A stretch of DNA of 64,000 bases from Clostridiales bacterium (GTDB lineage Bacteria > Bacillota > Clostridia > Oscillospirales > Oscillospiraceae). The translations under genes and the position numbers were made by a program. The notes under the pieces are model-generated. The model worked only from the letters and a program-made list of their open reading frames with translations, had not been told where the DNA came from and searched no databases. Positions 1-8,508 of this stretch are shown here, piece after piece. The stretch is from contig JAJUHC010000005.1 in NCBI GenBank assembly GCA_029268065.1, positions 33,558-97,557 on the forward strand, in the 5' to 3' direction. The stretch's first letter is position 1. Each line of letters opens with the position of its first letter.

Positions 1-2
1 AA

Positions 3-431
3 GCGCTTAAGCTGATGTCGCTCTTTGGCATTGAGGAGGTTTACACGACAAGGATTTCCTCTTATTCAAAGGGCATGAAGCAGAAGGTGCTGATTATAGC
101 GAGCATGATACATAACCCCGAAATCCTTTTCTTTGACGAGCCTCTGAGCGGGCTCGATGCCAACAGCGTCATGGTGTTCAAGGAGATCATGACCGAGCTG
201 GCGGCTCAGGGCAAGACGATTTTCTATTCTTCGCACATCATGGAGGTCGTCGAAAAAATCAGCGACCGCATCATCATGATAAGCGACGGGAATATCGTGG
301 CCAACGGTACCTTTGACGAGCTGAAGGTGCAGTGCAGCCAGGGATCGCTGGAGGACATTTTCAATCAGCTGTCCGGTTTTTCAAAGCACAAGGACATGGC
401 GGGCGAGTTCATCAGTGTGGTAGAGGAATAA
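3..431 (+). CDS. ABC transporter ATP-binding protein, C-terminal part (cut by window start)
   Basis: The reading frame is open to the left edge, so only the C-terminal half of an ABC ATPase is present. Visible parts are a degenerate signature motif (SYSKGMKQKV), Walker B with catalytic Glu (ILFFDEPLSGLD) and the switch His (YSSHIME). The Walker A half lies outside the window. It would hydrolyse ATP to drive the membrane protein encoded 3 nt downstream. The arrangement (ATPase then a large permease) resembles two-component ABC-2-like exporters; the substrate cannot be told. Confidence 0.9.
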   Translation, partial: ALKLMSLFGIEEVYTTRISSYSKGMKQKVLIIASMIHNPEILFFDEPLSGLDANSVMVFKEIMTELAAQGKTIFYSSHIMEVVEKISDRIIMISDGNIVANGTFDELKVQCSQGSLEDIFNQLSGFSKHKDMAGEFISVVEE

Positions 432-433
432 AG

Positions 434-2098
434 ATGAAGGATTTTCTGTTTTTAAAGCTCCTTGACAGGATAAAGGCGTTATTTGCTTCTATGGGTATAG
501 ACTACCCGATGATGAGGCGCATTTTGCAGCTTAAGCTTGTGATGAACGGGCGGCGTTCCTCAACCGTCATTAACAGAGATAAGTCCGATGACAAGAACTC
601 GTTTTATTCATCCCTTATTTTGTATGCATTTTTAGGGCTGTTCTTCGGAGTTTTTATGCTGCTTCCGTATCCACTGTTTTTAAAAATGAATCTTGTGCTG
701 GGAATGATTACCTTTATTATCCTGACGGCAATGATCTCCGATTTCTCTTCGGTGCTGCTCGACACGCAGGATCGGACCATCCTTCTGACGCGCCCGGTAG
801 ACGCAAAAACGCTGAACGCCGCCAAGCTCATGCACATTGTCTATTATCTGTTCTGCATTACAATGGCCGTTGCGGGAATAGCCCTGATCATAAGCCTTTT
901 TAAGTATGGTTTTCTCTTTTTCCTTTTGATGTTGGTCATACTGGCGCTGATATGCAGCTTCACCATTCTGATTACATCGATCCTGTATTTTGCCATCCTC
1001 CATTTCTTTTCCGGCGAAAAGCTGAAGGATATCATCAACTACTTTCAGATTGCGCTGTCCATCTTCATGACTGTTTCTTATCAGCTGATCGGCAGGATAT
1101 TCAATTTTGTAGACATGAAGATTCAAATTACCCTTCGCTGGTGGAACTTTCTGCTGCCGTCGTCGTGGTTTGCCGCTCCGTTCAGCATTTTCTTCATGAA
1201 AGAACGCGGACCGTACTATGTTATGCTCGCGCTTACAGGCGTCATAGTGCCTGTCATCGCCCTGATTCTTTACATAAAGGTTGCCGCTCCGTCCTTTGAA
1301 AAAAATCTCCAAAAGCTGACCGGCGGCGGCGCTAAAGTGAAAGCGAAAAACAGCTCCATGATGCGCGGCGTATGCGACCTGATATGCTTTAACCGTGAGG
1401 AAAGGGCGTTTTTTAAATTTACCTGCGGCATGCTAAAGAACGAAAGGAAGCTGAAGCTCAGCCTTTTCCCGAACCTCACTCTGGGCGTAATTATGCCATT
1501 TGTTATGATGCTCAGCTTTGCGGGCCGTTCGAGGTCAATTACGGAATTCCTGCGCCTGATAACCAGCGGAAAATACTATCTTTTTTCATACTTTTCCGTG
1601 CTTTTCTATTCAACGCTCTTTATGCTGATAAGCTCCAGCGAAAGCTACAAGGGCGCCTGGATATACAGGGCCATGCCCGTGCAAAATCCGGGGCATGTGC
1701 TGAAAGGAGCCATGAAAGCATTTATCTGCAAGTACGTTATGCCGTTTTTCCTGCTGACCTGCCTCATTTTCATCGGCCTCTACGGAGTCAGAATCCTGCC
1801 GGATATGATCTTGGTTTTTTTCAACATGATGTTTCTGATGCTCCTTATATTCAAGCTTTCAAGGAAGGAGCTGCCGTTCTATAAGGATTTCCGTGCAGCG
1901 CAGGGCGGCGCAAGGCTCGGCGTGGTCTTTCTGTCGTTCGGCGTTTGCGGCGGCCTTGCGGCCGCGCATTACATGCTGCCGGCGCGCTATGCCTTCGGGT
2001 TTGCGCTCAACCTTGGCGTTTCAGGCGCATTGTTTGTGATTTTATGGTTTATCAGCTTTCGCATCAGTTGGAAGGATATCGTAAGGGGCGCGGAATAG
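434..2098 (+). CDS. ABC transporter permease, large polytopic membrane protein
   Basis: 554 aa from the ATG at 434, which follows GAGG at 424-427. A longer frame from 332 would overlap the ATPase gene and has no ribosome site. The protein is strongly hydrophobic, with roughly ten to twelve membrane segments in two blocks separated by a charged cytoplasmic stretch in the middle. It has no ATPase motif and is the natural membrane partner of the preceding ATPase. Export rather than import is inferred from the absence of a binding protein. Family assignment below ABC-2-type permease is not possible by eye. Confidence 0.85.
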   Translation: MKDFLFLKLLDRIKALFASMGIDYPMMRRILQLKLVMNGRRSSTVINRDKSDDKNSFYSSLILYAFLGLFFGVFMLLPYPLFLKMNLVLGMITFIILTAMISDFSSVLLDTQDRTILLTRPVDAKTLNAAKLMHIVYYLFCITMAVAGIALIISLFKYGFLFFLLMLVILALICSFTILITSILYFAILHFFSGEKLKDIINYFQIALSIFMTVSYQLIGRIFNFVDMKIQITLRWWNFLLPSSWFAAPFSIFFMKERGPYYVMLALTGVIVPVIALILYIKVAAPSFEKNLQKLTGGGAKVKAKNSSMMRGVCDLICFNREERAFFKFTCGMLKNERKLKLSLFPNLTLGVIMPFVMMLSFAGRSRSITEFLRLITSGKYYLFSYFSVLFYSTLFMLISSSESYKGAWIYRAMPVQNPGHVLKGAMKAFICKYVMPFFLLTCLIFIGLYGVRILPDMILVFFNMMFLMLLIFKLSRKELPFYKDFRAAQGGARLGVVFLSFGVCGGLAAAHYMLPARYAFGFALNLGVSGALFVILWFISFRISWKDIVRGAE

Positions 2099-2399
2099 AT
2101 GCCCGTCCGGAAGATTGGATGACGTGGACTTTTCCCTGGTGAGAAGCCCGGACAGGCGCCGTTTTTTCAAGGCGAAGGGGTATACGAATAGAGACAGGAT
2201 ATTTTGGCCCGCCGTTCTCAAAGTCCCCGCCCGCCGCAGGAAAAATGGTTTTATACTGTTAGCGCATTTTTTGATCTTAGGCTTTTCGACAGTCTGCCGG
2301 TAACCTGATATGCCCCCGTTTTTCGTACCAGCAACGAGTAGAGGAAAGACATTGGAAACAGAGTTCATTCGCGGCGTTGAACTGTGGAGAACGCGGAGT
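2099..2399. other. intergenic, no gene seen
   Basis: About 300 bases between the ABC permease stop and the decayed insertion sequence. Short open frames here lack ribosome sites and protein-like composition. No RNA gene is recognised. Confidence 0.5.
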
Positions 2400-2417
2400 G
2401 TTTTCTACATTTCAACG

Positions 2418-2850
2418 CCTAATTTATATCGCCCACAAGTATGTTTCGGGTGCCGGAGGCCGATAGCCCACATTAAAGGATTCCACATATCCGTTTTATC
2501 AAGGACTTCCCGGCATGATGTACATCGGCGATACTTCCATTTCGCACAGCCATTCTCTGAGCGCTTTCGCAATGATTTCGCTGCCGTTGTCACTTCTCTG
2601 GGATTATGGCGTCCCTTTGCGCAGCATGACTTCTCTCAGTATATTTTTCACATCCGCCGAACGGATGTGAAATGCCGCATGACCAGCCACACATTAATAC
2701 ATTAATTTGAGCGGTTATTTCCGTTTCATCGGGCAAATGCTTTACCTTATATCGTTGACTGCTCCGCGCTTGACCTGCTAATCGACACGCCCGCCTCTCG
2801 CTGATTGGATAATGCTCCAGTATTGCCTTCACGGCCTTTTTTCGCTTTGG
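2418..2850 (-). pseudogene. IS3-family transposase orfB remnant
   Basis: Two separated pieces of the DDE transposase can be read. The N-terminal piece has HYPISERRACRLAG, the usual orfB helix-turn-helix. The C-terminal piece has NGSEIIAKALREW and NGYVESFN, the region around the last catalytic residues. The central part with the first catalytic Asp residues is missing. A stop replaces the Trp normally found in the GSPWQNGY-type motif, and another stop follows shortly. A 27-bp palindrome (about 2646-2672) sits where the deletion occurred. Confidence 0.75.
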
Positions 2851-2855
2851 CGGGC

Positions 2856-3134
2856 TTAGAAGTTTCCCGAGCTTAAATCCTTTAGTATCTGATTATCCAG
2901 CATTACCTCGGCCAGCAGCTTCTTGAGCCGATTGTTTTCTTTCTCCAGCTCTTTGAGCCGTTTGGCCTGATCCGGATGAAGGCCAGCGTATTCTTTCTTC
3001 CACCGGTAATAGATGGCTTCGCTGATTCCCTTATCACGGCAGCAGTCTGTTATGCTTTTTCCTCGACCGTTTGGAATCTCTGTATCCCTCAGGATTCCTA
3101 CGGTTTATTCTGCGCTGTATGTTTTCCGCGGCAT
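2856..3134 (-). pseudogene. IS3-family transposase orfA with in-frame stop
   Basis: A 93-codon frame starts at ATG 3134 (MPRKTYSAE) and is interrupted at codon 10 by TAA (3105-3107) where relatives have a Gln codon. After the stop it continues with a typical helix-turn-helix (GISEAIYYRWKKEY) and a leucine-zipper-like segment (RLKELEKENNRLKKLLAEV) to a normal end at 2856. One base change separates it from an intact orfA, which implies fairly recent decay, but the partner orfB is badly damaged. Confidence 0.8.
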
Positions 3135-3264
3135 CTTTCATCATTCCTTTTCCGCATTTTACCACGGCTTTTCTTTACATTCAATTGGATTCGTTTCCGG
3201 GGCAGGTCAAGCGGCAAAGAGGAAGGAAAATGCGCCCTCGCGCCCGGCGTGAAGAAGCAAAATG

Positions 3265-3466
3265 GCGGGGCGGCGCCGGCATCGCGCCGCCCCGCATGTC
3301 AAAGAACCGCAGTTTTCGCACACCGAAAACTGCGGTTCTTTGACATGCTGAACCATGGGATACGGTCCCGAATCGCGTTTGCGGCCGTATCCCACAGCGT
3401 GCCGAGAAAGTGTTTCGGCACGCTTCCGGGGGGGGGCCAATACCCCCGGTCGCGCGCAATCGCGCG
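3265..3466. repeat. array of six consecutive stem-loops
   Basis: Six inverted repeats lie end to end: 3265-3276/3284-3295 (12 bp perfect), 3295-3318/3324-3347 (24 bp perfect, 5-nt loop), 3356-3365/3385-3394, 3398-3405/3415-3422, 3427-3433/3443-3449 and 3451-3456/3461-3466 (tetraloop CAAT). The array lies just downstream of the minus-strand chemoreceptor stop (3494) and could end or protect its transcript. None is followed by a clean U-run, so a simple terminator role is not shown. Confidence 0.7.
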
Positions 3467-3493
3467 GGATGCCCATTCATCCCGTTTCCTGTT

Positions 3494-5347
3494 CTATATG
3501 GTTTTTTTGAGTTTGAAAACCTGCATCTGCTCGCTGAGAATATTCGCCTGCGCGGACATTTCCTCGCTGGATGCCGCGCTTTCTTCGGAAACCGCGGAGT
3601 TCGACTGGACAACGGTGGATATCTGGGTAATGCTCTCGGTGATTTGTGCGATATTGGAAGCCTGCTCGAAGGACGCCTCGGAAATATCCTTTACAAGACC
3701 GGCGACGTTTTCGATTCCCGACACGATGGATTTTAAAGCCTCGGAAGTATCCTTTGCGATTTTTGTTCCGCTGTCGACGCTTCTTATCGAATCCTCTATC
3801 ATTTCGGTGGTCTCTTTGGCCGCCTGGGCGGACCTTGCCGCCAGGTTTCTGACCTCCTCCGCAACAACGGCAAAGCCCTTGCCGTACTGACCAGCCCTTG
3901 CAGCCTCCACCGCCGCGTTCAGGGCCAGGATATTTGTCTGGAACGCAATATCGTCAATAACTCTGATAACCCTGGAAATATTGCTGGACGAGGCATTGAT
4001 GTCGTTCATGGCGTTTAAAAGGCTCTTCATGTACTCGCTGCCCTTTTCCGCGTCCTTGCATGCGCTTTCGGCGATACCGCTGGCATTCCTGGCGTTATCC
4101 GAGTTTTTACTGGTCTGGGCGGAAATTTCCTCGATGGACGCCGAAAGCTCCTCTATTGAACTGGCCTGCTCCGTAGCGCCCTGAGAAAGGGACATGCTGG
4201 AATCCGCGACCTGCTTTGCGCCTATGGACACCTGCCTGGCCGCCGTATCTATATCCAGCAGAATCTTATTCAGATTATCTGATGTCTTTTTAAACGAATT
4301 TGCGAGAATGCCCAGCTCGTCTTTTCTCGAAATATCTTCGCCGTCGATTTCAAAGGTCAAATCCCCCTCCGCGAGACTGTTGGCATATACTGCAGCCCGC
4401 TTTATGGGTCTAATCATACCTCTGGTTATGAAAGTTGCGACAAACCATGTGATAAAAATAATCGAAAGAACCACTGCGGCCGTCGTCCATATCATTGAAT
4501 TAATCGTTGCGTTCGATTCGCTCTTTTCAACAGCCAACGCGAGCGCCCAGCCGGTTCCGTTTCCGATTTGGGTATAGGCCATCAATTTGGTTACGCCCTT
4601 ATATGTATATTCCCCAGTGCCGCTTTCTCCGTTCATCATTTTTGTTTCCAGCGCGGCGAGCTCGGAAAGGCTGCTGTCCTTTTTCAGGTTCTCCAGTATA
4701 TTGTCCTTCTTCAAAACATTGTCCTTGTTTGAATGGGCGACCGTGGTACCGCTGCTGTTTATCATAAATGCCTTGCCGGTTTTTCCCAGTGTCACGTTGG
4801 AGGTGATTGCGCTTAAAATGTTGCCGTCAAACTCCGCGACCAGAACATTCGCAACCTCTCCGGCGCCGCTTTTTATCGGAACAGCGGCATAGACCCTTGC
4901 GCTGTTGTCATTTTTGCTTATAATCGGATCGGAAAAAGCGTTTTCTCCCTTGAGCGCCTTTTTAAAATAGGCCTCGCCCGAAATGTCGCTATTGTTTTTT
5001 TCCACAATTCCGGAGGCGTTAGCCAAAAAAACGTCCATATATCCCCAGTCTTTCGCAGACTTTGCAAGAAGACTGTCAATATTCCCCCTGTTGTTTGCGG
5101 GGTCCTGGAAAATGCTGTTGGATGCAAGCGCGCTCAACTGCGAATAGTAAGCGTTGATTCGTTCCTGGATGACAAGAGAGCCTTCTTTGGTTATTTGATA
5201 AATAGATTCGTCCACCGTTTTTTTCAACGCCGAAGATGCAATATAGTAGCAGATTGAACCAAGAGTAAGGCACGCAATCAGAACGGTAATGATAACATAG
5301 TTGGTAATCCTGGATTTTATGCTTCTGGGTCCCGACTTAAGCTTCAT
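3494..5347 (-). CDS. methyl-accepting chemotaxis protein
   Basis: 617 aa with a GGAGG-type ribosome site just upstream of ATG 5347. Order of parts: membrane segment about 13-37; periplasmic/extracellular sensor of about 245 residues (Cache-like by size and position; ligand unknown); second membrane segment about 283-308; HAMP region beginning [18 protein letters not shown]; and a long helical signalling domain with the conserved hairpin tip ([20 protein letters not shown], then [10 protein letters not shown]). It would sense a solute and control CheA through CheW. There is no C-terminal CheR-tether pentapeptide (it ends KLKKTI). No other chemotaxis genes are nearby, so it is an orphan receptor. 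Confidence 0.95.
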   Translation of the reverse strand: MKLKSGPRSIKSRITNYVIITVLIACLTLGSICYYIASSALKKTVDESIYQITKEGSLVIQERINAYYSQLSALASNSIFQDPANNRGNIDSLLAKSAKDWGYMDVFLANASGIVEKNNSDISGEAYFKKALKGENAFSDPIISKNDNSARVYAAVPIKSGAGEVANVLVAEFDGNILSAITSNVTLGKTGKAFMINSSGTTVAHSNKDNVLKKDNILENLKKDSSLSELAALETKMMNGESGTGEYTYKGVTKLMAYTQIGNGTGWALALAVEKSESNATINSMIWTTAAVVLSIIFITWFVATFITRGMIRPIKRAAVYANSLAEGDLTFEIDGEDISRKDELGILANSFKKTSDNLNKILLDIDTAARQVSIGAKQVADSSMSLSQGATEQASSIEELSASIEEISAQTSKNSDNARNASGIAESACKDAEKGSEYMKSLLNAMNDINASSSNISRVIRVIDDIAFQTNILALNAAVEAARAGQYGKGFAVVAEEVRNLAARSAQAAKETTEMIEDSIRSVDSGTKIAKDTSEALKSIVSGIENVAGLVKDISEASFEQASNIAQITESITQISTVVQSNSAVSEESAASSEEMSAQANILSEQMQVFKLKKTI

Positions 5348-6041
5348 TTAATTAACCTCCAATTATATACAAAAGATAGCATATATTTTGCTACCATAAG
5401 AGTAATCGACATTTTCCGTCAAAAATTAACTCAATATTTGAAAATACTGGGGGTTTGCTTATTATTCCGGTAGGATTAGCAGAGAGCGCGCCGGTTTTTA
5501 TAGCCTCCTGACCGGAAAAGAACGGGAGCCGCTGCTTAAAGGCATCATTATGCGTTGAAATGTCCGTTTTGTTGTTATATTATTGCAATGCGGCCTGACT
5601 TTAAGAAGGAAATTCCTTAACCAATTCGCCTTATCAGAAAGGAGCGACTTCAGCCCGAACACCGGAGCGACGAGGGCGATGCTCGTCACCGTTCCGCAGC
5701 GTGTCGAAGTGACTGCGCAAAAGCCGACAGGGCCAAATACTCTGCCCGCAAGCGAAACGCCACCCCGCACAGCGAAAAACGCACGCCCCCGCCTCGTCAT
5801 GAGGCGGGGGCGTGCGTTTTTTCAAATCAACTGGCGCGACATATTATGTTTGCAGCCATAAGGATTGCCCGGATGTTTTGGGCGGGCGTGAAAAGGCGCC
5901 CGGAGAGTATAAGCACATGGAAAATCACCATGAGGAGGACTCAAAGCCGCCAGCCGCCCAAAGGCCAAAGCTAAAAAATATGTAAAATGCCCTTGTCCGG
6001 TGCCAAAACAGCTTTGAACCATTTTTTCCGCCGTTTGCTAA
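5348..6041. other. intergenic region, no protein gene seen
   Basis: About 690 bases between the chemoreceptor start and the lpd stop. Overlapping open frames on both strands are low-complexity reflections of one another and lack ribosome sites. The 5580-5820 part differs from the AT-rich upstream part and ends in a 21-bp perfect hairpin. An RNA gene or a repeat is possible but cannot be shown. Confidence 0.5.
5775..5821. terminator. long bidirectional terminator-type hairpin
   Basis: A 21-bp perfect stem (5775-5795 with 5801-5821) and 5-nt loop, GC-rich in the middle and A/T at the base, so a U-run results on either strand. It is the first strong terminator downstream of the minus-strand lpd gene and may end the ten-gene operon. 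It would also stop plus-strand transcription. Confidence 0.75.
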
Positions 6042-7439
6042 TCACTTTCTCGGCATGATGTGAATCGCTTCGCCGTAGGCGTCCTCTATCGCCTCGGTCA
6101 CAGCTTCATTGTATGTAGGATGAGAGCGAATAGCCTTTGTGAGCTGCTTCGATGTCATTTTGTTGGCAATCGCGGTCGACATTTCGCCAATCATATCGGT
6201 CGCTCTGGCGCACATAATCTGCGCGCCAAGCAAAACGTCGGTTTCGGCGTCAAACAAAACCTTGATAAACCCTCTCTCGTCCATCGAGATCAAGGATTTC
6301 CCGTTTGCGCTTGTAACGAACTTTCCCGCGCGCACATTCATATTTTGCTTTTTGGCCTCGTCGGCGGTCAGCCCGACGCAGGCGATTTCAGGGCTTGTAT
6401 AGACGCACGACGGCACAAGAGAGATATCTATGGACGCTTCCTTTGAATTGAGCTTTTCCGCAAAGCAAATACCCTGCGCGGAGGCGGCATGGGCAAGCTG
6501 TACACTGCCTATGACGTCGCCGACAGCGTATATGCCCTTTTCGCTGGTCTGAAAAGAATCGTCAACCAAAATCCTTCCTCTCTCCATTGCGACGGAAAAG
6601 CTGTGATCAAACAGGTTCGCCGTGTTTGCCCTGCGTCCTGTCGCCATGATGACAATGTCGGCGTTCAACGACTTTTTCTCGCCTTTTTCTTCATAATGGC
6701 AGCACAAGGAGCTGCCCTTTGTAATCTCCTCCACCTTAATATCGGTAAAAATGCCGACCCCCTGTTTTTTAAGGATCATTTTCAGGTTTTGTGAGATTTC
6801 CTTGTCCATTCCGGATAATAATGAAGGCATGGCTTCCAGAATGGCAACTTCAAAGCCAAGCGCCCTGAAGGCTGTGGCAAACTCGACCCCGATGACGCCC
6901 CCGCCGATTATGGCAATTCTGTCCCCGTCCTTGATTTCGCCTGCGAGAACTTCGTCGCTCGTTACTACGCGCGGCAGGTCGGCGCCTATAATCGGCGGTT
7001 TGGACGGAACGGAGCCGGTTGCTATGAGTATGCTTCTGGCCTTTAATATGTATTCTTCGCCTGCGCCCGAAACTTTTACCGTTTCGCTTGACTGTATTGT
7101 TCCCGTACCGCAAATCATTGTAATTTTATTGCCGCGGATCAGCTGTTCAACCCCGGCGCGAAGCTTTTCAACAGTCTCAGTCTTATATGCGAATATTTTT
7201 CCTAAATCGCGGCTTATATTTTCCGCAAAAAGGCCAAAGCGATGAGAGTTTTGCATCTCCTGATAAAGCGTTGCCGCATGTATCAGGGCTTTTGTGGGGA
7301 TACAGCCGCGATTTAAGCAGGTTCCGCCTATTTCCCGGCTTTCCACTATGGCAACCCTCATCCCCAGCTGAGCCGCTCTAATTGCGGAAACGTACCCGCC
7401 GGGACCGGCCCCGATGACTATCAAGTCAAATGGCTCCAT
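6042..7439 (-). CDS. lpdA: dihydrolipoyl dehydrogenase (L-protein / E3)
   Basis: 465 aa, the usual length. It re-oxidises dihydrolipoyl groups with NAD+. N-terminal FAD-binding motif (GAGPGGYVSA), redox-active disulfide in GGTCLNRGCIPTKA, a second dinucleotide-binding fold (IIGGGVIGVEFA) and the C-terminal His-Glu dyad (HPTYNEAVTEA) are all present. It is the last gene of the riboswitch-led minus-strand operon, 13 nt after the lipoate ligase. With gcvT/H/PA/PB divergently encoded under a second glycine riboswitch, the likely partner is lipoyl-GcvH. Service to other 2-oxoacid dehydrogenases is possible, but none is encoded here. Confidence 0.96.
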   Translation of the reverse strand: MEPFDLIVIGAGPGGYVSAIRAAQLGMRVAIVESREIGGTCLNRGCIPTKALIHAATLYQEMQNSHRFGLFAENISRDLGKIFAYKTETVEKLRAGVEQLIRGNKITMICGTGTIQSSETVKVSGAGEEYILKARSILIATGSVPSKPPIIGADLPRVVTSDEVLAGEIKDGDRIAIIGGGVIGVEFATAFRALGFEVAILEAMPSLLSGMDKEISQNLKMILKKQGVGIFTDIKVEEITKGSSLCCHYEEKGEKKSLNADIVIMATGRRANTANLFDHSFSVAMERGRILVDDSFQTSEKGIYAVGDVIGSVQLAHAASAQGICFAEKLNSKEASIDISLVPSCVYTSPEIACVGLTADEAKKQNMNVRAGKFVTSANGKSLISMDERGFIKVLFDAETDVLLGAQIMCARATDMIGEMSTAIANKMTSKQLTKAIRSHPTYNEAVTEAIEDAYGEAIHIMPRK

Positions 7440-7452
7440 CTGTTTCTCCTCG

Positions 7453-8457
7453 CTAAAAATTCTGCTCGCTCAAAAAGCGGTTTATCTCCTCAAGCATAGC
7501 TCTTTTATGTTCCTGTGCAGTCTGCTTTTCCATTCGGGACAGCGCCTCGCAAACCGACAATTTGTCAAACATTATATCCATCAATGCGTCAGGAATCTTC
7601 GCGATTATGTCTTGATCCAGTGCGTCAGAGTACGCCGCCGCGTCCCTGATGTAACCGCCATTCACCGAAAGCTGAAGGGTCAGGTCCCCCCAGGCGAACC
7701 TTTTTGAAGCTTCAAAGTCAAAGGCGATCTTTCTGCCCAGTATCCAGTCCCAGGACGCAAAGCGTTTTTCTAAGGCCAGGATCTCGCCCTCATTTAGTCT
7801 TTCGGCGGGAAAGCTTTGAGGCATAAGGCCGTAAACCTCCCCGAACGCTTCTATTAGTTTTTCTTTCAGGCTCTCGACATCGACGCTTTCGGAATGCTCC
7901 TTAAGATTCGTTACTCTGGATTTTACGGACTCGACACCTTTGGACCTGAGCTTATCCTCAGATACGTTGAGATACCTCGACAGATTCTGCACATTTACCT
8001 GAACCATCAATGTGCCATGGTGATAGCAGCGCCCTCCCGTCTCGTAAAAGGCGTTGCCGGAAAACTTCCTGCCGTCTATGGTAATGTCGTTCCGTCCGGT
8101 CTTTTCCGCCTTTAATCCCAGCAGCTGGACGGCGCGCAATATGACCTGCAGCTGCTTTTCAACATTATAGTCCTGCTGCTGCGCAAGAAAAGTGAAGTTT
8201 AAATTGCCCAAATCGTGATATACCGCGCCGCCGCCGGACAAACGGCGGGCGAGAAAAGCACCGTCCTGCTTTAAAAGGTCAATATTGCACTCTTTCCATG
8301 CGTTTTGATTTTTCCCGATCACAACCGTATGCCTGTTTTGCCACAGATACAAAATACATTCGCCCGGTTCAACCCTGTTAAGCAAATACTCCTCAAAGGC
8401 CAGATTCCGATATGGATTCGTCTGATCGCTGATTATATACGTTAGCTTTCGGATCAA
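7453..8457 (-). CDS. lplA: lipoate-protein ligase A
   Basis: 334 aa. It activates free lipoate with ATP and attaches it to lipoyl-domain lysines, here most likely GcvH. Visible motifs are RRLSGGGAVYHDLGNLNFTF, the signature of the family, and KFSGNAF with YHHGTLMV. The C-terminal part matches the accessory domain of the LplA type. The start is TTG at 8457 behind a strong AGGAGGG site. No lipA/lipM is seen in the window, which suggests scavenging of lipoate, though biosynthesis genes could lie elsewhere. Confidence 0.95.
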   Translation of the reverse strand: MIRKLTYIISDQTNPYRNLAFEEYLLNRVEPGECILYLWQNRHTVVIGKNQNAWKECNIDLLKQDGAFLARRLSGGGAVYHDLGNLNFTFLAQQQDYNVEKQLQVILRAVQLLGLKAEKTGRNDITIDGRKFSGNAFYETGGRCYHHGTLMVQVNVQNLSRYLNVSEDKLRSKGVESVKSRVTNLKEHSESVDVESLKEKLIEAFGEVYGLMPQSFPAERLNEGEILALEKRFASWDWILGRKIAFDFEASKRFAWGDLTLQLSVNGGYIRDAAAYSDALDQDIIAKIPDALMDIMFDKLSVCEALSRMEKQTAQEHKRAMLEEINRFLSEQNF

Positions 8458-8508
8458 AATTCCCTCCTAAAATCGATTCGAATTTGCCTTGCGGCGGCAT
8501 ATGCGGTC

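Larger units (their letters stand above)
2400..3150 (-). mobile_element. decayed IS3-family insertion sequence (IS2-like two-orf type)
   Basis: The minus strand carries recognisable remains of both IS3-family transposase frames: orfA (helix-turn-helix plus leucine-zipper region) at 2856-3134 and pieces of orfB at about 2418-2850. Both are broken by stops and a deletion, so the element cannot make its own transposase. Terminal inverted repeats were not identified with confidence, so the outer limits are approximate. Confidence 0.75.

Noticed and set aside
332..433. Upstream extension of the ABC permease frame
   Set aside because: Overlaps the ATPase gene in another frame; the ATG at 434 has the ribosome site.
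2976..3890. 304-codon plus-strand frame
   Set aside because: Runs over the dead IS, the hairpin array and antisense to the chemoreceptor; composition is not protein-like.
5498..5861. Overlapping frames on both strands in the lpd-chemoreceptor gap
   Set aside because: No ribosome sites and mutually antisense; kept only as an unexplained noncoding block.
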